A stretch of 64,000 nt of DNA from CAVUQH01 sp963774445 (GTDB lineage: Bacteria; Myxococcota_A; Polyangia; Haliangiales; Haliangiaceae). The notes under the pieces were generated by a model. That model did no database searches. It was not told the DNA's origin and worked only from the letters and a program-made list of their open reading frames with translations. Positions within the stretch are counted from its first letter, which is position 1. Each line of letters begins with the position of its first letter. Of this stretch, positions 37,304-44,910 are shown piece by piece. The position numbers were made by a program, and so were the translations under genes. Where the stretch lies: the NCBI GenBank assembly GCA_963774445.1, contig CAVZFC010000019.1, forward strand, positions 1,550,001 to 1,614,000, written 5' to 3'.

Positions 37304-38248
37304 CTAGAACGCCCCGGAGTCGCAGATCACGCCGAACTGGCCGCCGCGCGCCGGGTAGCGGTACATGGTGCCGAAGCACATCTCGTCCAGCGTCGAGTCG
37401 CCGAAGGTGACCGTGCCGCCGGTCGTGTTGTCGTAGCTGCAGTAGACGTCAACCTCGTCGCCCTGCTTCATCTGCACCATCGGGTCGATCGGGTAGATCG
37501 CCTGGTTCTCGAAGTTGTAGTCGCCGTCGTGCACGGTGACGTCGCCCTCCACCGAGCTCTTGGCCACGACCTTCATGTGCGTGCCCAGCTGGTGCATGTG
37601 CGGGTTGACGGCAAACAGGGTGACGTCGCCGTTCATCACGCAGCGGCCGGTCTGGGTGCTCTGGCCGGGGGGGATGTTGAGGTTGAAGACGCTGCCCATC
37701 AGCACCACTTCGGCCTCGTGCTGGACCTCGGCGGCGGGGATGGTCTTGATCTCGGTGCCGGAGGTGCCGGTCAGCGCGCTGTCGCTGATGTTGAACAGGT
37801 GGAGGTTGAGGAGCAGCTGCTGGCCCTTCTGCAGCTTGACCGCGACCCCGGGCGGGAAGGCGATCGAGTTGGTGCCGACGCCGGAGCCGAAAATGGCGCC
37901 GTCGCCGAGGGTGTTGGCCGAGCAGTCGAACTCGCCGTCGGGGCCCCCGGCCGAGTCGGTGGCCAGCACGGTGTGGTGGGTGCCCAGGGGGATGATCGCC
38001 CGGAACTCGCTGATATACATATCCTCGGGCACGGTGGCGCGCACGCAGCGATAGCCCTCACTGCCGGCCGGGATCGACCAGTTGCCCTGGATGAGCATCT
38101 GCCAGCCACCGCCGCTGCCGCCGGCATCGGGGCTCCCGCCGCCGCCGCCGCCGTCGGGATGGTCACCCACGACGGGGTCCGAGGTGCCGCAGCCCGGGGC
38201 GTAACTAAGCAAAACAACGAGACAAAGCAGAGGACACAGCGCTCGCAT
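37304..38248 (-). CDS. Second copper type II monooxygenase-like lipoprotein
   Basis: The 314-residue product has a lipobox (SYAPGCGTS) and a Gly/Asp-rich linker. The copper sites resemble those of the 19263-20276 product: LGTHHTVLA (His pair for CuH), LNLHLFNIS, NPHMHQLGTH (His-X-His for CuM) and LDEMCFGTMYRYP (Met ligand). VYCSYDNT corresponds to the FTCDWDN segment. The two proteins share layout but not close sequence. Substrate and reductant are unknown. The gene is transcribed away from the DsbA-like pair. Confidence 0.8.
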   Translation of the reverse strand: MRALCPLLCLVVLLSYAPGCGTSDPVVGDHPDGGGGGGSPDAGGSGGGWQMLIQGNWSIPAGSEGYRCVRATVPEDMYISEFRAIIPLGTHHTVLATDSAGGPDGEFDCSANTLGDGAIFGSGVGTNSIAFPPGVAVKLQKGQQLLLNLHLFNISDSALTGTSGTEIKTIPAAEVQHEAEVVLMGSVFNLNIPPGQSTQTGRCVMNGDVTLFAVNPHMHQLGTHMKVVAKSSVEGDVTVHDGDYNFENQAIYPIDPMVQMKQGDEVDVYCSYDNTTGGTVTFGDSTLDEMCFGTMYRYPARGGQFGVICDSGAF

Positions 38249-38304
38249 TCAATCCCTCCTCGCGCCGGGAAAGTATGGCCCGCGGGACCGGCCTGGCTCA
38301 ATTG

Positions 38305-38331
38305 AAAACTGACGCGGACGTCAGGTTTTTT
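38305..38331 (+). terminator. Hairpin with T-run directly upstream of the dsbA-like promoter
   Basis: CTGACG-CGGA-CGTCAG is followed by G and six T on the plus strand, and preceded by four A, so it could also end minus-strand transcripts weakly. There is no plus-strand gene just upstream, so it probably insulates the promoter at 38341 from antisense read-through. Confidence 0.6.
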
Positions 38332-38340
38332 AGACAGGGA

Positions 38341-38368
38341 TTGACAGCTGTAGTAGCGCTACTACACC
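38341..38368 (+). promoter_or_regulatory. Promoter with embedded operator TGTAGTAGCGCTACTACA
   Basis: A perfect -35 hexamer TTGACA (38341-38346) is followed by the 18-base perfect palindrome at 38349-38366, which fills the spacer and reaches a weak -10-like TACACC (38363-38368). A protein bound there would block RNA polymerase, so repression is the natural reading. The same arms occur at 39326-39343 before the second gene. The arm sequences resemble, in reverse order, those of BlaI/MecI/CopY-type operators, but the regulator is not in the window. Confidence 0.6.
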
Positions 38369-38386
38369 ATTGTCGTGGTTGAAACC

Positions 38387-39245
38387 ATGACCCAAAAACG
38401 ACAATCATTCGCAGCTATGAGAATCACACCCGGGTTGATGCTCGCCGCGGCCCTCGCGATGGCCGCGTCGGCATGTACAAAAGACGACAAGGGTCTCGAG
38501 GCTCACCTCAAGAGCATCGATTCCAATCTCAAGGAGATCAAGGGCGACCTCGCCGAGCTCAAGAAGGGCGGCGTGGGGCGCGGCGGCGCGCGCCCCGCGG
38601 GTGCGCGTCCAGCGCGGCCCCCCGGTCCTGATGCGCAGGCGGTCTACGCGGCGCCCATCGAAGGCGCGGCGTTCCTCGGATCCCCGGTCGCCAAGATTAC
38701 GGTGGTCGAGGGCTTCGACTTTGCTTGACCGTTCTGCCTGAGGGTCCGTGAGACCGTCCACCAGCTTTTGAAGGATTACAAGGGCGACATCAAGGTCGTC
38801 TACAAGAACCTCATCGTTCACCCGGGTAGTGCAACGATTCCGGCGGAAGCCGCATGTGCCGCTCATCTCCAGGGCAAGTTCGCGGAGATGGAAGATTCTG
38901 ATTTGGAAGAAGGGCTATCAAGACGGGCGCAACCTGTCCAAGGACCGCATGACCGAGCTCGCCAAGGAGGTGGGTCTCGACATGTCGAAGTTCGACAAGG
39001 ACCTGGACGGCGAGTGCAAGAAGATCGTCGCCCAGGACGCGAACGACATGCGCAAGCTGGGTGCCCGCGGCACGCCTGCCTTCTTCATCAACGGCCGGTT
39101 CCTGTCCGGCGCTCGACCGATCGATCAGTTCAAGGCGCTGATCGACGAGGAGCTCAAGAAGGCGAACGATCGGATCGCCAAGGGCACCAAGGTCGAGGAC
39201 TACTACAAGACCTGGGTGCTCGACAAAGGCAAGAAGAGCCTGTAG
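38387..39245 (+). pseudogene. DsbA-like lipoprotein copy 1: TGA at first active-site Cys (possible selenoprotein) and a one-base frameshift
   Basis: Reading from 38387 gives a lipoprotein signal (LAMAASACTKDDK), a short coiled coil (EAHLKSIDSNLKEIKG) and a Pro/Ala/Arg linker. The thioredoxin-fold part then reads VVEGFDFA, TGA at 38726-38728, PFCLRV. The tandem copy has FDFACPFC, so the TGA sits exactly at the first Cys of CxxC. The protein continues LLKDYKGDIKVVYKNLIVHP with many silent differences from copy 2. One extra T near 38897 (GAT-T-CTG) shifts the frame; the rest, LIWKKGYQDGRNLSKD to GTPAFFINGRFLSGARPI, then follows to 39245. Coding constraint persists after both lesions. Selenocysteine (UPFC) plus a sequencing error, or a young pseudogene, both fit. 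The start (38387 or 38417) is uncertain. Confidence 0.75.
38743..38755 (+). other. SECIS-like hairpin just after the in-frame TGA
   Basis: GGTC-CGTGA-GACC forms a 4-base stem with a five-base G-containing loop, starting 15 bases after the TGA. CTG (38738-38740) can pair with CAG (38762-38764) as a lower stem. Bacterial SECIS elements lie at this distance, inside the coding region, with a G in the apical loop. The stem is short and could be chance. Confidence 0.35.
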
Positions 39246-39268
39246 CGCTCCGTCCAACGTTGTCTGCG

Positions 39269-39305
39269 GGAAGCCGCGCCCAGCTCGGGTGCGGCTTTCC
39301 TTTTT
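39269..39305 (+). terminator. Intrinsic terminator after DsbA-like copy 1
   Basis: AAGCCGC (39271-39277) pairs with GCGGCTT (39291-39297) around a 13-base loop, followed by TCCTTTTT. It separates the two tandem genes into independent transcripts, in agreement with the second operator-promoter at 39326. Confidence 0.75.
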
Positions 39306-39325
39306 CGGGTCGACGAAACTATCCG

Positions 39326-39343
39326 TGTAGTAGTATTACTACA
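39326..39343 (+). promoter_or_regulatory. Operator TGTAGTAGTATTACTACA upstream of DsbA-like copy 2
   Basis: The 7-base arms TGTAGTA and TACTACA match those of the copy 1 operator exactly; only the 4-base centre differs (GTAT here, GCGC there). A -10-like TAGTAT lies inside it (39331-39336). The centre differs while the arms are preserved, which argues for a selected binding site. Confidence 0.6.
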
Positions 39344-39380
39344 AATGTAGGAAAACTTGCTGTAGGAGATGAATTACCCC

Positions 39381-40208
39381 ATGAAATCAAGAGTTTTGCT
39401 TGGCGCCCTCGGGTTGCTCGTGGCCGCCGGATGCACCAAAGATGACAAGTCCCTCGAGGCGCACCTCTCGAGCATCGATTCCAATCTCAAGGAGATCAGG
39501 GGCGACCTCGCCGAGCTGAAGAAGGGCGGCGGCGCCCGCGGCGCGGCCGGTGCCGCCCGGCCGGGTGCGCGCCCGCCGCGTCCGCCCGGACCGGACCCGC
39601 AGGCGATCTACGCCGTGTCGATCGACGGTGCCGGCCAGCGCGGGCCGTCCGACGCCAAGATCACCATGGTCAAGGGCTTCGACTTCGCCTGTCCGTTCTG
39701 CCTGCGCTCGCGCGACACCGAGATGCAGCTGTTGAAGGACTACGGCAAGGACCTGCGCGTGGTCTACAAGAACATCATCATTCACCCGGGGTCGGCGACC
39801 ATTCCGGCCCACGCCGCCTGCGCCGCCAACCTGCAGGGCAAGTTCCCCGAGATGGAGGACCTGATCTGGGAGAAGGGCTTCAAGAACGGGCGCAACCTGT
39901 CCAAGGACAACATGCTCGCGTTGGGCAAGGAGCTCGGCTTGAACATGGACAAGTTCCAGAAGGACATGGACGGTCCGTGCGTCAAGATCGTCCAGCAGGA
40001 CATGAGCGACATGCAGAAGGTCGGCGCGCGCGGAACGCCGGCGTTCTTCATCAACGGGCGGTTCCTGTCGGGCGCGCGGCCGATCGACCAGTTCAAGGCG
40101 ATCATCGACGAGGAGCTGAAGAAGGCCAACGACCGGATCGCCAAGGGCGCCAGCCAGGCCAGCTACTACCAGGACTGGGTGATGGCGAAGGGCAAGAAGA
40201 CCCTGTAG
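39381..40208 (+). CDS. DsbA-like thiol-disulfide lipoprotein, copy 2 (CPFC)
   Basis: The 275-residue product has a lipobox (LGLLVAAGCTKDD), a short coiled coil (about 25-48), a Pro/Ala/Arg/Gly linker and a DsbA/thioredoxin fold. CPFC is at 104-107 in FDFACPFCLRS, and the cis-Pro loop is GTPAFFING (about 218-226). It should act as a periplasmic or outer-membrane-anchored disulfide oxidase or isomerase; the acidic/aromatic context (FDFACPFC) is typical of DsbA-family lipoproteins. The start at 39381 leaves AGGAG 12 bases away; an ATG at 39369 is the alternative but would overlap the Shine-Dalgarno. It is under the same operator as the UGA-containing copy. Confidence 0.87.
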   Translation: MKSRVLLGALGLLVAAGCTKDDKSLEAHLSSIDSNLKEIRGDLAELKKGGGARGAAGAARPGARPPRPPGPDPQAIYAVSIDGAGQRGPSDAKITMVKGFDFACPFCLRSRDTEMQLLKDYGKDLRVVYKNIIIHPGSATIPAHAACAANLQGKFPEMEDLIWEKGFKNGRNLSKDNMLALGKELGLNMDKFQKDMDGPCVKIVQQDMSDMQKVGARGTPAFFINGRFLSGARPIDQFKAIIDEELKKANDRIAKGASQASYYQDWVMAKGKKTL

Positions 40209-40233
40209 CGCTCCCGGGCCGGCGGCGGCCTCG

Positions 40234-40260
40234 CGGCTGTCCGGCTGGCCGGACACGCCG
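40234..40260 (+). terminator. GC-rich hairpin after DsbA-like copy 2
   Basis: TGTCCGG-CTGG-CCGGACA, extended by CGGC/GCCG with one bulge, follows the stop by 26 bases. There is no T-run, so it is at best a weak or factor-assisted terminator. Confidence 0.4.
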
Positions 40261-40338
40261 GTTGCCGGTGTCGTGAACCTGGACAGTTTCGGCGGGAAAA
40301 TCCGCGCTAACTGACCAGGATCGCGTCGGCGGGGGCGG

Positions 40339-40353
40339 TGGAACGACACTTGC
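40339..40353 (+). promoter_or_regulatory. Sigma-54-type -24/-12 promoter for the PLD-like gene
   Basis: TGGAACGACACTTGC has GG at 40340-40341 and GC at 40352-40353 with exactly ten bases between, against the consensus TGGCAC-N5-TTGC. It predicts a start near 40365, about 20 bases above the ATG. A GGAG Shine-Dalgarno lies in the loop of a GGGGC/GCCCC hairpin just upstream of the start codon. Confidence 0.55.
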
Positions 40354-40383
40354 GATGGGGCGGGGCCACTGGAGCCCCGTCCC

Positions 40384-42150
40384 ATGAAGCACCTCGCCAC
40401 TCTGTTCGCCTCCCTGGCCCTCCTCCTCACGCTCACTCCCGCCTGCGCGCCCGGCGGCGACGACCCGCTCGACGGCGCCGACGCCCCGTTCCCCGGCGGC
40501 AAGGCCGACGGCGGCATCGACGCCTCCTCACCCGAGGCGCGTGCGGTGCTGTCGCTGGTCAACGATCCCCTCGTCGGCTTCGCCGAGCTGGATGACGACG
40601 CCGGCCTCAACAAGCGGGCCGCCGAGAACATCATCGACCACCGCAACGGCGCCGACGGCACCGTCGGCACGGCCGACGACGATGCCTTCGACGACCTCGA
40701 CGAGCTGGACGCGGTCAAGTACGTCGGGCCGTACGCGCTGCAGCAGCTCTTGGCCTACGCCATCGACAAGGGTTACCTCGGTGCGGCCGCGAGCGTCAAC
40801 GTCATCTTCTCGCCGCAGCCGTACGACAACAGCCACTCGGCGCGGGTCGCGCAGCTGATCGACGGTGCCCAGCAGTCGGTCGACATCGCCATGTACAGCT
40901 ACTCGGACGCCCGTATCGCCGGCGCCCTGCAGCGGGCGGTCGATCGCGGCGTCAAGATTCGCTTCCTCTTCGATACCGCCAGCGAGGACCGCAAGCTGAG
41001 CGGGAGCGCGCTGGAGAACAGCGCGTCGGGGCGGCTCGAGCGGATCGGCATCAACGTTCGCTGGGTCAACAAGATCATGCACCACAAGTTCATGATCGTG
41101 GACGGCCCGCGCGACGACGTATCCAACATCGACACCGCCACCGTGGTCGCCGGAAGCGGCAACTGGTCCAACGGCGCGGCTACCCGCTACGACGAGAACA
41201 CGCTCTTCTTCACCGGCTACCGCGAGCTGACGATGCGCATGCAGAAGGAGTTCAACCGCATGTGGGCGCACTCGCGCGACGTCGTTATCGACGCGTCGCT
41301 GCCGTACGAGCTGTCGACGCTGGCGATGGACGCCGTCGGCATCCCCGACGAGGCCTCGACCCACGCCTGGTTCACCTCGTCCAACTTCAGCGTCAACGGA
41401 GACACCTTCCGCATCAACGGCAACGACACCGTGTCGACCGCCCTGGCCAACGCCATCCGCAACGCCGACACCTCGATCCACATCGCCTCGGGGCACCTGC
41501 GCTCGCGGCCGATCTCCGAGGCGCTGATGGAGGTCGCCAAGACCAAGCCGTGGGTCAACATCAAGGTGCTGCTCGACGGCCAGGAGTACATCTCCGACTA
41601 CACCCACCAGCTGCAGCAGCAGGAGCTCGACGACTGCCTGGCCGCGGCGACCACCGCCTCGCAGACCCGCCACTGCCTCGATTCCGGCTTCTACTTCAGC
41701 TACGAAGTCAGCGAGCTGAAGGGGATCCCGCTGCGTTTCAAATACTACGCCTACCGCTGGGACTACCACTACGCGGTGCAGATGCACCACAAGTACATCA
41801 TCATCGACGGCGACGAGCTGCACACCGGCAGCTACAACTTCTCGGACAACGCCGAGCACAATACCTTCGACGATACGCTCACCTTCGCGGGCCCCGAGTT
41901 CGCCGGCCTGGTCGGCAGCTACGAGGCCAACTTCGCCCAGATCTGGGACCAGGGCCGCGCCGAAGGCCTGTACAACCAGCTGATGGCCAAGCTGCCGACG
42001 GCCAATCCGGTGCCGATCGTCTTCGACCCGATGGCGCTCACCTGGAGCGAGGTGACCGATCTGAAGCGCGCCATCCGCGACGCCTGCCCCGACGTCAACG
42101 CCGAGGACTACCGCACCAACCCGCAGAACCACTGGGTCTGCTACAAGTAG
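40384..42150 (+). CDS. Phospholipase D-like lipoprotein with two HKD motifs
   Basis: The 588-residue product has a lipobox (LTLTPACAPGG), an N-terminal helix-hairpin-helix-like segment (PLVGFAELDDDAGLNKRAA to YVGPYALQQLLAYA), and two PLD half-sites. The first is MHHKFMIVDG with GSGNWS (about residue 235), the second MHHKYIIIDGDELHTGSYNFS (about 468). Each has the H-x-K-x4-D core, so the enzyme should be catalytically complete. It probably cleaves phosphodiesters (phospholipid or nucleic acid) outside the cell; two-HKD lipoproteins of this kind also occur as nucleases. It is preceded by a sigma-54-type promoter, which suggests regulated expression. Confidence 0.87.
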   Translation: MKHLATLFASLALLLTLTPACAPGGDDPLDGADAPFPGGKADGGIDASSPEARAVLSLVNDPLVGFAELDDDAGLNKRAAENIIDHRNGADGTVGTADDDAFDDLDELDAVKYVGPYALQQLLAYAIDKGYLGAAASVNVIFSPQPYDNSHSARVAQLIDGAQQSVDIAMYSYSDARIAGALQRAVDRGVKIRFLFDTASEDRKLSGSALENSASGRLERIGINVRWVNKIMHHKFMIVDGPRDDVSNIDTATVVAGSGNWSNGAATRYDENTLFFTGYRELTMRMQKEFNRMWAHSRDVVIDASLPYELSTLAMDAVGIPDEASTHAWFTSSNFSVNGDTFRINGNDTVSTALANAIRNADTSIHIASGHLRSRPISEALMEVAKTKPWVNIKVLLDGQEYISDYTHQLQQQELDDCLAAATTASQTRHCLDSGFYFSYEVSELKGIPLRFKYYAYRWDYHYAVQMHHKYIIIDGDELHTGSYNFSDNAEHNTFDDTLTFAGPEFAGLVGSYEANFAQIWDQGRAEGLYNQLMAKLPTANPVPIVFDPMALTWSEVTDLKRAIRDACPDVNAEDYRTNPQNHWVCYK

Positions 42151-42268
42151 CCGCCGCGCCGGCGACCGGCCCGAGACCTGGCGTTCTCGTCGATTCGATT
42201 CGCGGCTTTTGAAAAAAACAGCCGGCGGCCGCGCGGGCCCGATCGGGGGTCCGTGGTAAGAGCAGGTG

Positions 42269-43186
42269 ATGCCGATTTACGACAGCGTCGCCGATACCGT
42301 GGGGAAGACGCCGCTGGTCCGGCTGCGGCGGCTGTCGGACGAGGCGGGGGCGCAGATCCTGGGCAAGATGGAGTCGCGCAACCCCGCCTCCAGCGTCAAG
42401 GACCGCATCGGCGTGGCCATGATCCGCGACGCCGAGGAGCGGGGCGTCTTGCGCCCGGGCGCCACTATCGTCGAGGCGACCTCGGGCAACACCGGGATCG
42501 CGCTGGCGTTTGCCTGTGCGGCGATGGGCTACAAGCTCATCATCACCATGCCCGAGAACATGAGCCGGGAGCGGATCTCCCTGCTCAAGACCTTCGGCGC
42601 CGAGGTGGTGCTCACGCGTGGCGGGCTGATGGCCGCGGCGGTCTCCAGGGCCGAGGAGATTGCGGCCAAGACCCCGGGCGCGGTGATGTTGCAGCAGTTC
42701 GAGAACCCGGCCAACCCGGGCGCGCACCGGCGGACCACTGCGGTCGAGATCTGGGACGACACCGACGGCCAGGTCGACGTCTTCGTCGCCGGCGTCGGCA
42801 CCGGCGGCACCATTACCGGCGTCGGCCAGGGGCTCAAGGAACGGAAGCCAGGCGTTCACGTCGTTGCGGTCGAGCCGTCCGACTCGGCCGTGCTGTCGGG
42901 CAAGCCGCCGGGCCCCCACTGCATCCAGGGGATCGGCGCCGGCTTCGTGCCGCCGATCCTGGACCGCGAGGTGATCGACGAGGTCGTCACCATCACCGAG
43001 CGCCAGGCTCTCGACTTCGCCCGCCGCCTGGCGCGCGAGGAGGGCATCTTTGCCGGCATCTCGTCCGGCGCCGCGGTCGCGGCCGCCGTGCGCGTGGGCA
43101 AGCGCTCCGAGATGAAGGGCAAGATGATCGTCGTCGTCCTGCCCGACACCGGCGAGCGCTACCTCAGCACTCAGCTGATGGAATGA
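42269..43186 (+). CDS. cysK: Cysteine synthase (O-acetylserine sulfhydrylase)
   Basis: The 305-residue product makes cysteine from O-acetylserine and sulfide with PLP. The PLP lysine is Lys44 in SSVKDRIG, the substrate loop is TSGNTG (71-76), and the phosphate-binding loop is GTGGTITG. QFENPANPGAHRRTTAVEIW and GIFAGISSGAAV are family-typical. The fold type II length is normal. A GTG at 42266 precedes the chosen ATG at 42269. It lies downstream of the PLD-like gene but has its own gap of 118 bases, so the two are probably separate transcripts. Confidence 0.92.
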   Translation: MPIYDSVADTVGKTPLVRLRRLSDEAGAQILGKMESRNPASSVKDRIGVAMIRDAEERGVLRPGATIVEATSGNTGIALAFACAAMGYKLIITMPENMSRERISLLKTFGAEVVLTRGGLMAAAVSRAEEIAAKTPGAVMLQQFENPANPGAHRRTTAVEIWDDTDGQVDVFVAGVGTGGTITGVGQGLKERKPGVHVVAVEPSDSAVLSGKPPGPHCIQGIGAGFVPPILDREVIDEVVTITERQALDFARRLAREEGIFAGISSGAAVAAAVRVGKRSEMKGKMIVVVLPDTGERYLSTQLME

Positions 43187-43232
43187 AAAAAGGCGGAGTC
43201 GAGCCCGAGAGAGCTCGACCCCGCCCCCTTTG
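43185..43232. terminator. Bidirectional terminator between cysK and the M16 pair
   Basis: GGCGGAGTCGAGC (43192-43204) pairs with GCTCGACCCCGCC (43213-43225) around an 8-base loop, with one A-C mismatch. Seven A precede it, giving a T-run on the minus strand, so it best ends the M16 transcript; on the plus strand the tail is CCCCTTT. Confidence 0.8.
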
Positions 43233-43241
43233 GAACCGCGG

Positions 43242-44900
43242 CTACTTGCGGGTCTCGAGGACCTTGCCGTCGGGGTCGAGGACGACCAGCGGGCCCTTGC
43301 CCACGGTGCCCTTCTTGGCCAGCTCGGTCAGGCCCTCGAGCAGGGTCACTGGCTTGCCGTCGGCGCCGACCATCGCGATGTCCTTGCCGCCCTCGTGCTT
43401 CTTCTGCGCCGAGTCGGCGCTGCCGACCACCAGGATGATCGACTTGTTCGGCTCGAAGTAGCGCTTGGCCGAGCGCGCGACCTGCTTGAGCGTCACCGCG
43501 CCGACCTTGTCAACGTAGCTCTTGTAGTAGTCGAGCGGCAGGCCGTAGTAGACCAGCCCGCGGTAGGCGCCCAGCACCTGGCGCGAGGTGGCGAAGCTGC
43601 CCGGCAGGCCGAGGATGTCGCCGTTCTTCTCGCGCTCGAGCTCGGCCGCGGTGGCCGGCTTCTTGCCCGACTTCATGTCGGCGATCTCGTTGTGCATCTC
43701 CAGCACCGACTGCCAGGTCGAGTCGCTGCGCACCGAGGTCGAGGCGACGAACTCGCCGTAGTCACGCGAGTACTGGAAGCCGCCGCGCGCGCCGTACGAG
43801 TAGCCCTTGTCCTCGCGCAGGTTCATGTTGAGCCGGCTGGCGAAGCCACCGCCGATGATCGACGAGGCCAGGCTGTTGGCGAAGAAGTCCTTGGCCTTGC
43901 GCTTGGGCCCGAAGTTCATGACGAAGATCTGGCTCTGCGCCGCGTCGGGGATGTCGATGAAGAAGATGTGCCCCTTCATCGACCGCGGCCGGCGCAGGCG
44001 GACACCGCGCTTGGGCGAGCCCTTCCACGCCGCCAGGGTCGGCGACGCCATCGCCTTGCGGACGTCGGCCTCGGTCATGCGGCCTACCACGAACAGCCGC
44101 GCGCCCTTGGGCTTGATGTAGCGGCTGTGATAGTCGACGCAGTCCTTGACCGTCAGGCTCTGCAACGACTTCTCGGTGGTGATGCTGCCGAACGGATGCT
44201 TGGTGCCGAAAAGGACGGCGTCCGAGACCCGGTTGGCCACCGCCGCCGCGCTCCCCTTGGCCTGCTTGAGCGACTCCAGCCGACGCTTGATCATCCGATC
44301 GAAGTCGGCCTGGCGGAAGCCGGGCTGCATCAGCGTGTTGACGTACATCTCGAAGGTGTCGTCGAAATGCTTGGACAGGGTCGACATCGCCACGCCCTGG
44401 GTCTCGCGACCGGCGTAGCTCGAGATGTTCGACGCGATGTCGGCCAGCGCCTCGTCGTACGGGATCTTCTCCAGCGACTTGGTGCCCTCGGACATCATGT
44501 CCATGCAGACGCTGGCCAGCCCTTCCTTGCCCGCCGGGTCGTTCATCGACCCGCCTTCGAAGTTGAGCTCCATCGACACCGTGGGCAGCTCCGGCCGCTC
44601 GACCAGGTAGGCGGTCACGCCGCTGTCCAGCTTGAACACCTTGATCGGTGGAATCTGCAGCGCGCGCGGCTTGCCCGCCTCGGGCTGCTTGTCGCGGAAG
44701 GCGTCGCCCTCGGGGAAGGTCAGCGACTGCGGCTGCGCCACCGGCTCGACCTGCGCCGCGGGCGGGGTCACGGGCTTGGCCGGCGTCCCCGGGGCGGGAG
44801 TCTGCGGCGTGGGCGCGACCGGAGCCGGCGTCTGCTTGGCTGGACAGCCGGCCAGGGATAGGGACAGGAGCAGGGCTCCCGTGGAGATCAGTCGTTTCAT
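43242..44900 (-). CDS. M16-family peptidase-like lipoprotein lacking the zinc motif
   Basis: The 552-residue product has a lipobox (LSLSLAGCPAKQ), a Pro-rich linker and two M16 domains. At the place of HXXEH it has GKEGLASVCMDMMSEGT, so the zinc-binding residues are gone. The C-terminal M16 half is well kept (GGGFASRLNMNLREDKGYSYGARGGF), including the Arg/Tyr residues that bind substrate. M16B peptidases often form such pairs, with one active and one inactive subunit. The ATG at 44900 lies 10 bases below the stop of the catalytic subunit gene. Substrates are unknown. Confidence 0.88.
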   Translation of the reverse strand: MKRLISTGALLLSLSLAGCPAKQTPAPVAPTPQTPAPGTPAKPVTPPAAQVEPVAQPQSLTFPEGDAFRDKQPEAGKPRALQIPPIKVFKLDSGVTAYLVERPELPTVSMELNFEGGSMNDPAGKEGLASVCMDMMSEGTKSLEKIPYDEALADIASNISSYAGRETQGVAMSTLSKHFDDTFEMYVNTLMQPGFRQADFDRMIKRRLESLKQAKGSAAAVANRVSDAVLFGTKHPFGSITTEKSLQSLTVKDCVDYHSRYIKPKGARLFVVGRMTEADVRKAMASPTLAAWKGSPKRGVRLRRPRSMKGHIFFIDIPDAAQSQIFVMNFGPKRKAKDFFANSLASSIIGGGFASRLNMNLREDKGYSYGARGGFQYSRDYGEFVASTSVRSDSTWQSVLEMHNEIADMKSGKKPATAAELEREKNGDILGLPGSFATSRQVLGAYRGLVYYGLPLDYYKSYVDKVGAVTLKQVARSAKRYFEPNKSIILVVGSADSAQKKHEGGKDIAMVGADGKPVTLLEGLTELAKKGTVGKGPLVVLDPDGKVLETRK

Positions 44901-44910
44901 GGTCGGCCTC

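Noticed and set aside
38349..38366. BlaI/MecI/CopY operator identification
   Set aside because: The arms resemble such boxes only in reversed order (TGTAGTA first), and no such regulator gene is in the window. I kept it as an operator with unknown regulator.
42151..42268. Terminator after the PLD-like gene
   Set aside because: An A-run (GAAAAAAAC) is near GC-rich sequence, but I could not draw a stem that ends in a T-run on the plus strand.
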